A stretch of 64,000 nucleotides of DNA, taken from JALZAQ01 sp038253885. Lineage in GTDB: Bacteria > Gemmatimonadota > Gemmatimonadetes > Gemmatimonadales > Gemmatimonadaceae. A program made the position numbers and the translations under genes. Below, one piece after another: positions 50,503 through 58,659 of the stretch. The notes beneath the pieces are model-generated. The model searched no databases. It was not told where the DNA came from and worked only from the letters and a program-made list of their open reading frames with translations. Within the stretch, counting starts at the first letter, position 1. Each line of letters opens with the position of its first letter. The DNA is taken from NCBI GenBank assembly GCA_038253885.1, contig JBBSGP010000003.1, positions 45,795-109,794 of the forward strand, written 5' to 3'.

Positions 50503-53500
50503 GTGCGTCTCTCTCGACTCGCCGCCGTCATCGCTGGCTGTCTGGCGCCGACGATCACACTCGCACAGGTGACCCCCGGCGACACGGCCCGGCCACCGCG
50601 ACCGCTGGACTTTCCGCTGCCGTTCCGTCTGCATCGGGACTCCCTCACGCTCGGTGCGCCCGCCGCCATGCTCCCCTTCGGCCGACTCGCCCCGGTGCAG
50701 GAGCGGCCGGAGTATGTCGCGCGCCAGCAGGCCGAGCTTCTACAACGCCTCATCTCGGCACAGCGTTCCGCACTCTGGGGACAGACAACCGCGGGCGCGT
50801 TTGCCGGTGTGAGCCCCGGCGCGCTCCTTCCACCGGACAGCACCCGGCGCCCCGGAATCATCGCACAGACTCCGCGCGACACCTTTCCTCGCAGGAAGCC
50901 CGGCGCGCCGACCGACATCTTTGGCCAGTACGCGGACCTCGGCCTGCAGCTCGCGTCGCGACTCGAGCTCAAGGCCGAACGTGACAAGAACGAGCGCTGC
51001 GTCGCCTCCGACGCCCTCAACCCCATCAACAACTGTCGGGGCAGCTTTCAGCCGCAGTTCGACTTCCAGTTCGGCGTCCGCACCGGTGGCATCGTCGCCG
51101 ACCGCGTTCATGTGAACGTGGACTACGACTCGCAGCGCGAGTTCGATGCGTCCAACAACATCTCCGTCTTCTACCAGGGCCGCTCCGACGAGATCCTCCA
51201 GCGGCTCGAGGTCGGCAACGTCAGCTTCGCGCCACCGTCCTCACGCTTCATCACGAACGGAATTCCCAGCGGCAACTACGGATTGCAGGCGATCGGCCAG
51301 CTCGGGCCCATGTCCTTTCGTACAATCGTCGCCCAGCAGAAGGGCAATGTCGTCAAGGACCGCATCTATACCGTCGGCGATCGCACCGTGCAGGCTGTCG
51401 ACGCCGAGATCGAAGACAACCGCTTCGAGCGCCGCCGATTCTTCTTCGTCGTCGACCCCGCAAGAGCGTTTCCGACCTACCCGAACATCGATCTGCTGGA
51501 CCCCAATCTGCGCGGGCTGGCCACGCTCGCCGATTCCCTGCGTCCGCGGCGCGTGCTCGTCTATCGCTACCGGCCCCCGAGCTTCACCGGGAGCGCGTCG
51601 AGCAACATCAACGGCCCGCACGCTATCGCTCGGTATGCCCGCAATCGTAATGAGATCGGCCCCTACGAGATCCTGCAGCAGGGTGTGGACTACTATCTGG
51701 ATCCGTCCAATCTGTGGATCGCGCTCGTCAGCCCGATCAACCGGGGAGAGCGGCTGGCAGTCTCGTACACGGTCACGATCAACGGGCAGGAGGTCACCCG
51801 GCCGGATATCGGCGGCACTTTTCCCCAGCAGCGCAATCCGAGCGCGACCGATCTCATCAACCTTCTGTGGGACAACGAGGTGTTGCCGGGCGACAGCGCG
51901 TTCAACCGCGAGATACGCGGCGTCTATCGGCTCGGCGGCGACGACATCCAGCGCAATACGATCACCGCCAAGATCGTCATCGGCACCGGAAGCGATCAGG
52001 AGAAGCCAGCCGGTCCCAACAATGGCCGGCTGTTCGACACGTTCCTGCAGCTCTTCGGTCTCTCGCAGCGGACCAACTCGTCGACCTTCGATGTCGAGAA
52101 CCGCCTCTGGCCCCGGCTCGGTGATCCCAATCAGGCCGCCGGCGCCGGTGGCAGCAACTCGAAGCTGATCAAGGACTATTTCATCATCTTTCCGTCGGTG
52201 AGACCGTTCGCCGACTCCGGGCTCGTGCATCTACCCAATCCGGTGAACGACTCTCTCTACCGCACGCCGGACGAGGATCTGGTATCACAGCGCCGGCCGC
52301 CGACGCAGTACCGCATCCGTGCGCGCTACTCGGCCGAAGGGGGCGGCGAAACCGGCTCGCTCAGCCTCGGTACCGTCCAGGTGCGCCCGAACTCGGAGCG
52401 CATCCTCGTGGACGGACGGCCGCTCGCACGGGACGTGGACTACCGGGTGGACTACGAGCTCGGGCGTGTGACCTTCCTCCATCCCGACACGCTCTTCCAG
52501 CGCCCGCGACCGGTGAACGTGCAATACGAGGAGAATCCACTCTTCGCGGCCGCGCCCACATCCATCTTCGGGATCGCCACCTCGTTTCCGTTCCAGAACG
52601 GGCAGCTGAATTTCACCGCGATCTCCCAGTCGCAGAAGACGACCTTCAACCGGCCGCCGCTCGGCTTCGAGCCGGCATCATCGCTCATCGCCGGCGTCAA
52701 TGGAGTGTTCAACTTCGAGAGCAGTCTGCTGACGTCGGCGATCAACCGTCTCCCGTTCGTGCAGACGAGCATCCCGTCCTCGATCACCGTGCAGGGTGAG
52801 TTCGCCACCAGCCGGCCGCAGCCCAACGCCGCCGGAGCAGCGTATGTGGAATCGTTCGAGGGGGAGGGAGGGCTCAGTCTCCCTCTTCAGGAGAGCAACT
52901 GGCGCTACGGCAGCCGACCCGCCACGCCCAACTTTCTGTTCAACCGGCTCGCCTACGACTTTCCGCTGGACAGCGCCAGCACTCTGGCCTGGCAGAACAC
53001 GGGTGAGACGTGCGACCCGCTCACCAACACGTGCCAGCCGGCGGCCTTTCTGCCGCAGCAGATCGATAGCGCGTTCGTCTTCACGGGCGGCAACGGGATC
53101 CAGCTGCCGGAGTCGATCCTGTGGCTCACTCTCTACCCGCGCACCGTGGGCGGGCTGCTCTACAACCCGTATCCCACTCACTTCCAGTGGAGAACTCCCG
53201 CCGGCTCCGGCCGGCACTGGAGGTCCATCACGCAGGCGCTGAGCCCCTCCGGCATCGACCTCAGCCGGGTCGAGCAGCTCGAGTTCTACGTTCTTCTCGA
53301 CACCACCCTGGCCGGACGGCGCGCGAATCCCACGTTGCTGTTCGATTTCGGCGACATCTCGGAGAGCAGCGTCTATTTCGGGCCGACCAACCTCACGGTG
53401 CAGCAGGGCGTGACCACAGACCCGAGCAAGGGGGGCGCGACTGTCAACTACGAGGACAGTGTCTTCACCGGCCGCAAGCAGCTCGGCGCGGATCGGATCG

Positions 53501-56500
53501 TCAGTGAGCGCGACTCGCTCACGAATTCTTTCGACGCCGCCACCAACGACAAGGGGCTGCCCGGCGACGTGGTGGATCAGCTCGAGGTCCGCAACGTCAT
53601 CAAGGGGACGGACGCCACGCTCGCCAACGCTCCCATCTGTCGCGGCGGCCTGACGCAGCTCCAGATCCTGGGCGACACCAAGAATAATTGCACCGTTCTC
53701 AATCGCCGGCTCGACGAGAACGACCTCGATCTCGACCGCGCGCTCAACCTCACGGCCGCCCAGCGCAACGATGAGCGGCTGCTCCGCTACCAGATCGACC
53801 TCAGCAACGCTCAAGCCTTCAATCGAGTGGGGCGCTGCTATCGGCGGGCCGGCGATACGACAACGACCACCGACCCCTCCAGGCCCGTTTGCTGGGTGCG
53901 TGTGCGCGTCCCCTTCGGCGCGCCGACCGACTCGATCAATCAGCCGCTCCGCCGCCGGATCAAGGCCATGCGTCTCACCCTCGTCTCGTCTCCCTTTGCG
54001 AGCGACACCGATTTCGCCCGCGTCGGCGTGGCGCGGCTCAAGCTCACCGGAAGCCCGTGGGTCAAGAGATCCGATCGCGCGATCGCCGGCGTGGGTGGCA
54101 CCAAGCCCGGCGGGAACGGGTACGTGATCGCGGGCATCATCGGCACGCAGGATCGCGACAGCCTCAGCGGGATCTTCTACGAGTCACCGCCGGGAGTCAC
54201 CGATCAGGCGGACACGAAGCAGAGCCAGTTCGCCGCCGGCACCCAGCAGATCAACGAGAGGTCGCTCCGTCTCGTTGCCGGCGACCTCCCCCTCTTTCAC
54301 CGCGCCGAGGCCTTCTACCGCTTCCCGGAAGGGGACAAGAATTTTCTCGGCTACCAGGAGCTGCGGGTGTGGGCCCGCGGGCGTGGCAAGGGGTGGGGTC
54401 CCAACGGGGATCTGCAATTCTACATCAAGGTCGGTCGCGACCAGGACAACTTCTATCTCTACCGCGTCGCCGCCAACGAGGGCCCGTCACGTGACGCGTG
54501 GCTGCCCGAGGTCGTTGTGGACTTTCACCGGTTCTTCACCCTCCGTGCGCAGCTCCAGAACAACTACCTGCGAAACGGCACCCAGATCGCGTGCACCGGC
54601 CTCGACTCCATGCTGGTTGCCCGCTCCGAGGTCTCCACCGAATCCGGCGTGAAGCGCTACGCCGCCTGCGATGGCGGCTACATCGTCTACACCTCCAACC
54701 CCGGGGTCTCGGCGCCGAATCTCGCCGCCGTGCAGGAGCTGGCCGTCGGGATCCTCCGCGCTGACACACTGGGGCAGGGGGGCAGCGGCCGGATCTCCCC
54801 CAACGACAGCCTCGAAGTGTGGGTGGACGACATCCGCCTGACCGGTGTCGTGGACAACCCCGGCTACGCCGGTCAGGTCGGCCTCAACATCGCTGCCGGC
54901 GACGTCGGCAGCATCGCTGTCAACATGAGCCGCCGTGATGCGAGCTTCCGCCAGCTCGCCGAGCAGCCGAGCTACCTCACCGACGACCAGCTCGGCATCT
55001 CGAGCTCGCTCCGGCTGGAGAAGTTCCTCCCCCAATCACTCGGCCTCGCCCTCCCGATGTCGGTGAGCTATTCGTCGAGCGGCTCGGATCCCTTCTTTCT
55101 CTCGCGCACCGACATCCAGGCGGGCGGCATCCAGGGATTGCGCACGCCTCGCTCCACCGCGACATCGTATGCGCTCTCGGTGCGGCGCGCCTCGCCACTG
55201 GACAATCCGCTCGCCGGACTCCTCTTCAACAACCTGTCGGTCAACACAACGTATTCGACATCCACCGGGCGGAGTGAGTACTCGATCGGAAACTCGAAGA
55301 GCTTCACCGGCAACCTCGACTACAACCTCGTGTCGGCGGCGCGCACGCGGCGTCTCCCGGCGTGGCTCGACGGACTCATCATGCACCTCCCGGGATTTCT
55401 TCTCGAGACCGATCCGGTGCGGCAGCTCCGCACCTCGGCGTTCCGCTGGAATCCCACGCAGTTCCGCTTCACCAGCGCGTTCGCGCAGAACACCGATCAC
55501 CGCACATCCTTCGGCCTGCCGATCGCGATCGATTCAGGCGACAGGCCGCAGCAGGTGACGGGGCTGAGCCGGCTCTGGCGCAACGCCAGCCAGCTCGAGC
55601 TGCGTCCCTTCTCCTCCACCAGCGTGCACTGGGACATCGCGTCGCTGCGCGATCTGCGCACGTACTCCGATTCGACGGCCACTGGGGTGCTCGCGCGCCA
55701 GGAGCGGGACAAGCTCTTCGGCCGCTTCGATGCCGGACTGGAGCGCGAGCGACAGATGAACGTGTCGGCGAGCGTCGCACCCGTCATCTCCACCTGGATC
55801 CGGCCACGCTTCGATTTCAGCACGAGCTACTCGATGCTGCGCGACCCCAATGCCCAGGCACTGTTGCGGACGGCGGATTCCGCCTATCGGCTGCCACGAC
55901 GGCTCAGCAATTCGCAGGGCGTCGGAGCGAACGCGACTTTCGATCTCGGACGAGGGCTGGTGGCTCATTCCGGCGACTCCAGCATCCTGCGCCGGATGTC
56001 GAACTCGCTGCAACCGCTCGAGGTCACCTGGCGGCGCGATCTGAGGTCCACGTTCGACGGTGTCCCCTTCACCCCGGGACTCAGCTACCAGCTTCCCTTT
56101 GGCGGCGTGAACCGCTTTCGGGAGGTGAACGGCGTCCTGGCCACGGGTGCCGGCATCTCTCGATTGCTCAGCTTCAGCCATGCCGTCTCGCTCCCGCTCG
56201 GCTTCTCCGTCACCAATCGTTACGAGAAGGCGGCGAGTACCTCCTGGACGCGCATCACCGACAGCCAATCGCTGCTCCAGAGCGATCGGCGCATCTTTCC
56301 CGACCTGAGCCTTCGTTGGACGTTCCGGCCGCGCTTCCTGTCGCGGGCCATCTCCAGCCTCGGAGCCCAGGTGGGCAGCCGCACCATCAACGAGACGAGC
56401 TTCCAGCCGACGATCGGGAGCGGCACCAATACGTCTGGCAGCAGCCTCGGCGAAGGGATCCGCACGTCCCAGACCACGCGGCAGCTCCCGATCAATGGCT

Positions 56501-56931
56501 CGATCGCGTGGCTCATTCTGGGCGGCTTCTCCACCAGCGGCGGCCTGAACAAGGTGAACACGAGCGAGCTGCGCAGCGGGGGCGTCACGCTCACCAAGCG
56601 CGCCGACGCCACCATGGACATCGGAAAGCCTTTCCACCTCCCCAAGAGCTGGAACCTCAAGAGCGACGTCCTGCGTGCGCGCATCGGCATGAACCAGTCG
56701 CACAGCCAGGGCTTCTTTCTCACCAGCGACAGCACGGCCTCCAAGCGCGTCACCGACAATGGGCGCTTCGCGATCAACGGGAACGCCGACGCGGACATCA
56801 ACGACAACATGTCCTTCAGCTTCACCCTGTCGCGCGTGCTGAACTACGACAACAACTACGACCGGAAGTTCACCCAGACCGTTCTGTCGGCCGTGCTGCA
56901 CCTGCAGTTCTTCGCTGGTGAGATCAAGTAG
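50503..56931 (+). CDS. sprA: Cell-surface protein SprA/Sov, type IX secretion translocon
   Basis: A 2142-residue protein, the largest in the window, close in size to SprA of Bacteroidetes (~2400). It has a signal peptide with cut TLA|QVT (Gln at +1). SprA-like blocks are visible through the length: FQFGVRTGGIVADRVHVNVDYD, then YQGRSDEILQRLEVGNVSF near 200-260 (both seen in part), AYVESFEGEGG at ~780, and a C-terminal run of long beta-strands ending HLQFFAGEIK. In Bacteroidetes this is the giant 36-strand barrel through which T9SS cargo leaves. No other T9SS genes (porV, gldKLMN) are in this window. GTG start, no SD; the hydrophobic N-terminus supports it. Confidence 0.88.
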   Translation: MRLSRLAAVIAGCLAPTITLAQVTPGDTARPPRPLDFPLPFRLHRDSLTLGAPAAMLPFGRLAPVQERPEYVARQQAELLQRLISAQRSALWGQTTAGAFAGVSPGALLPPDSTRRPGIIAQTPRDTFPRRKPGAPTDIFGQYADLGLQLASRLELKAERDKNERCVASDALNPINNCRGSFQPQFDFQFGVRTGGIVADRVHVNVDYDSQREFDASNNISVFYQGRSDEILQRLEVGNVSFAPPSSRFITNGIPSGNYGLQAIGQLGPMSFRTIVAQQKGNVVKDRIYTVGDRTVQAVDAEIEDNRFERRRFFFVVDPARAFPTYPNIDLLDPNLRGLATLADSLRPRRVLVYRYRPPSFTGSASSNINGPHAIARYARNRNEIGPYEILQQGVDYYLDPSNLWIALVSPINRGERLAVSYTVTINGQEVTRPDIGGTFPQQRNPSATDLINLLWDNEVLPGDSAFNREIRGVYRLGGDDIQRNTITAKIVIGTGSDQEKPAGPNNGRLFDTFLQLFGLSQRTNSSTFDVENRLWPRLGDPNQAAGAGGSNSKLIKDYFIIFPSVRPFADSGLVHLPNPVNDSLYRTPDEDLVSQRRPPTQYRIRARYSAEGGGETGSLSLGTVQVRPNSERILVDGRPLARDVDYRVDYELGRVTFLHPDTLFQRPRPVNVQYEENPLFAAAPTSIFGIATSFPFQNGQLNFTAISQSQKTTFNRPPLGFEPASSLIAGVNGVFNFESSLLTSAINRLPFVQTSIPSSITVQGEFATSRPQPNAAGAAYVESFEGEGGLSLPLQESNWRYGSRPATPNFLFNRLAYDFPLDSASTLAWQNTGETCDPLTNTCQPAAFLPQQIDSAFVFTGGNGIQLPESILWLTLYPRTVGGLLYNPYPTHFQWRTPAGSGRHWRSITQALSPSGIDLSRVEQLEFYVLLDTTLAGRRANPTLLFDFGDISESSVYFGPTNLTVQQGVTTDPSKGGATVNYEDSVFTGRKQLGADRIVSERDSLTNSFDAATNDKGLPGDVVDQLEVRNVIKGTDATLANAPICRGGLTQLQILGDTKNNCTVLNRRLDENDLDLDRALNLTAAQRNDERLLRYQIDLSNAQAFNRVGRCYRRAGDTTTTTDPSRPVCWVRVRVPFGAPTDSINQPLRRRIKAMRLTLVSSPFASDTDFARVGVARLKLTGSPWVKRSDRAIAGVGGTKPGGNGYVIAGIIGTQDRDSLSGIFYESPPGVTDQADTKQSQFAAGTQQINERSLRLVAGDLPLFHRAEAFYRFPEGDKNFLGYQELRVWARGRGKGWGPNGDLQFYIKVGRDQDNFYLYRVAANEGPSRDAWLPEVVVDFHRFFTLRAQLQNNYLRNGTQIACTGLDSMLVARSEVSTESGVKRYAACDGGYIVYTSNPGVSAPNLAAVQELAVGILRADTLGQGGSGRISPNDSLEVWVDDIRLTGVVDNPGYAGQVGLNIAAGDVGSIAVNMSRRDASFRQLAEQPSYLTDDQLGISSSLRLEKFLPQSLGLALPMSVSYSSSGSDPFFLSRTDIQAGGIQGLRTPRSTATSYALSVRRASPLDNPLAGLLFNNLSVNTTYSTSTGRSEYSIGNSKSFTGNLDYNLVSAARTRRLPAWLDGLIMHLPGFLLETDPVRQLRTSAFRWNPTQFRFTSAFAQNTDHRTSFGLPIAIDSGDRPQQVTGLSRLWRNASQLELRPFSSTSVHWDIASLRDLRTYSDSTATGVLARQERDKLFGRFDAGLERERQMNVSASVAPVISTWIRPRFDFSTSYSMLRDPNAQALLRTADSAYRLPRRLSNSQGVGANATFDLGRGLVAHSGDSSILRRMSNSLQPLEVTWRRDLRSTFDGVPFTPGLSYQLPFGGVNRFREVNGVLATGAGISRLLSFSHAVSLPLGFSVTNRYEKAASTSWTRITDSQSLLQSDRRIFPDLSLRWTFRPRFLSRAISSLGAQVGSRTINETSFQPTIGSGTNTSGSSLGEGIRTSQTTRQLPINGSIAWLILGGFSTSGGLNKVNTSELRSGGVTLTKRADATMDIGKPFHLPKSWNLKSDVLRARIGMNQSHSQGFFLTSDSTASKRVTDNGRFAINGNADADINDNMSFSFTLSRVLNYDNNYDRKFTQTVLSAVLHLQFFAGEIK

Positions 56932-56964
56932 CGCCCCTCTGGTCACTCTCCCCCCACTCCCCAC

Positions 56965-57933
56965 ATGATCGCCTCCGGTCGCGCACGTTTCGGCGTTGGC
57001 CCTCTCATCGGTCTGACCACCGCGCTGATGGCGGGTGCGGGCTGTGACAGAGCGGACCGGCCGCGCACCGACTTCCCGGCGGCAGCCGCGATGCGATACG
57101 CAAAGGCTCAGCTCGACTTCGGCCCGCGCATCCCGGGATCGCTCGGCGCTCGGCGGGCTGGCGACTGGATCATCGCCGAGATGCGGCGGCGAGCCGATAC
57201 GGTGATCGTTCAATCCTTCACCCACGTCACGGCCGCCCACGACACGCTGCCGCTGCGGAACATCCTGGCGCGGTTCCAGCCAGCGGCTACCGAGCGTGTT
57301 CTCTACATCACGCACTGGGACACCAGGCCGGTCTCCGATGCGCCGGGCATGCCGGCCTCCCAACGGCACACACCCGTGCCCGGCGCCAACGACGGCGCGT
57401 CGGGGGTCGCCCTCTTCGTCGCGCTCGGCGACCTCCTGAAAAAGACTCGGCCGACTGTCGGCGTGGATCTGCTCTTCGTCGACGGCGAAGATTACGGAAG
57501 CTTCGACCCGCCGCCCTGTCCCGCGGGAAAGAGCTGCAAGGTGTATGGACCCGACGTGCTGATCGGCTCGCAGTGGTTCGCGACCCATCCGCCGGAGGCG
57601 GACTACAAGCCGCTGTACGGCGTTCTCTGGGACATGATCGGAGATGCCGACCTCCAGATTCAGCAGGAGGGGAACTCGGTGCAGCGGGCACCGGAGGTCG
57701 TGGCACGCGTCTGGAGCGTGGCCGCGGACCTCGGGTTCAGTCGATTCTTCGGCAACGACGTCGAGACCATCACCGACGACCACCTGCCCCTCCTCGACGC
57801 GGGGTTCCGGGTGATCGATGTCATCGACATCCACTACCCGCCCCACCACACACCCCAGGACACCTTCGACAAGATCTCGCAGCGGAGCCTGCAGATCGTG
57901 GGAGACGTGGCGGCCGCGCTCGTCACCAGGTGA
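56965..57933 (+). CDS. Glutaminyl-peptide cyclotransferase-like M28 lipoprotein
   Basis: A 322-residue lipoprotein (MAGAGC, Cys27, Asp at +2) with an M28 zinc-hydrolase domain that matches animal-type glutaminyl cyclases more than aminopeptidases: THWDTRPVSD, GANDGASGVA (zinc Asp), VDGEDYGSF (zinc/catalytic Glu), LWDMIGD, ITDDHLPLLDAGF and the late HHTPQDT (zinc His; usually WHT). QC enzymes cyclise N-terminal Gln to pyroglutamate. It lies 33 bases after sprA, presumably on the same mRNA. A location on the periplasmic face of a membrane suits modification of freshly exported proteins. Confidence 0.82.
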   Translation: MIASGRARFGVGPLIGLTTALMAGAGCDRADRPRTDFPAAAAMRYAKAQLDFGPRIPGSLGARRAGDWIIAEMRRRADTVIVQSFTHVTAAHDTLPLRNILARFQPAATERVLYITHWDTRPVSDAPGMPASQRHTPVPGANDGASGVALFVALGDLLKKTRPTVGVDLLFVDGEDYGSFDPPPCPAGKSCKVYGPDVLIGSQWFATHPPEADYKPLYGVLWDMIGDADLQIQQEGNSVQRAPEVVARVWSVAADLGFSRFFGNDVETITDDHLPLLDAGFRVIDVIDIHYPPHHTPQDTFDKISQRSLQIVGDVAAALVTR

Positions 57934-57990
57934 CGAAACAGGATAGGGTGACGACGGCGCGAGCGAGCTACTTGCTCCGCAAGCTTTCGA

Positions 57991-58020
57991 TGGCAGGACC
58001 CGCTGACGACGGCGTAGCAT
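57991..58020 (+). promoter_or_regulatory. Predicted leaderless promoter of the ComEA-like gene
   Basis: TGGCAG at 57991-57996, 18 bases, TAGCAT at 58015-58020, then 6 bases to ATG 58027. It is nearly identical in form to the promoter at 39969. Confidence 0.5.
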
Positions 58021-58026
58021 GCTCGG

Positions 58027-58506
58027 ATGGGCACCCCTGCCGAACGCCGCGCGCTGCTGTTCCTTTCGGCGGTGGCCCTTCTGGGCGCCGGGGTGCGTGG
58101 GGTAAGGGGAATCCGGAACACTCCGTCAATTGGCCCGGCCGATTCCGCGGCGCTGGCGGCCCAGATCGCCGCGGTCGAGTCCGCCCAGGCGGCTGGGACC
58201 GCTCAGAGAAAACCGCCGGAAGGACGCGTCTTCCGGACGTTTCCGGCCCGGACGTTGCGCCCAGTCTCGATGGTGGTGCCGGCGGCCATCGAGCTCGATA
58301 TGGACCGGGCGTCGGAAAGCGAGTTGGAGCGGCTTCCGGGCATCGGTCCGGTGCTGGCGGCGCGGGTGGTCGCCGCCCGCGATTCCGGAGGTCCGTTCGG
58401 CTCTCTGGAAGGCCTTCGAAGGAGGGTGAAAGGCATCGGTCCCCGGCTCGCGATGCGGCTCCAGCCTCACGTGACGTTTTCCCTTTCACCCGCGTCCTCC
58501 CGGTGA
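58027..58506 (+). CDS. ComEA-like helix-hairpin-helix protein
   Basis: A 159-residue protein with an N-terminal hydrophobic anchor (ALLFLSAVALLGAGV), a flexible linker, and a C-terminal HhH pair: MDRASESELERLPGIGPVLAARVVAARDS and LRRRVKGIGPRLAMRL (both seen in part). ComEA-type proteins bind incoming DNA outside the inner membrane during transformation. Its position ahead of pilB-pilT-pilC supports a link to pilus-driven DNA uptake. Leaderless start. Confidence 0.82.
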   Translation: MGTPAERRALLFLSAVALLGAGVRGVRGIRNTPSIGPADSAALAAQIAAVESAQAAGTAQRKPPEGRVFRTFPARTLRPVSMVVPAAIELDMDRASESELERLPGIGPVLAARVVAARDSGGPFGSLEGLRRRVKGIGPRLAMRLQPHVTFSLSPASSR

Positions 58507-58659
58507 GTTGACACGTCTCGGAGTGACGCGCTCGCGACCCTCCAGCGGCCGTGCCTGATGTAGATTTCGGCTCCAGCAAAGCAGCGCCAGACGACTCCGG
58601 GGACGGGCGGCCGCCCGTCTCCGCATGCACCATCCCACCGGGATCCTCGTCCTCCCTCT

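Noticed and set aside
55534..58020. An 828-codon minus-strand frame across sprA and the cyclase gene
   Set aside because: Antisense to two strongly supported genes; its composition (Arg/Glu/Gly-rich) is that of a shadow frame.
58508..58513. Perfect TTGACA upstream of pilB
   Set aside because: No acceptable -10 box lies 16-19 bases downstream.
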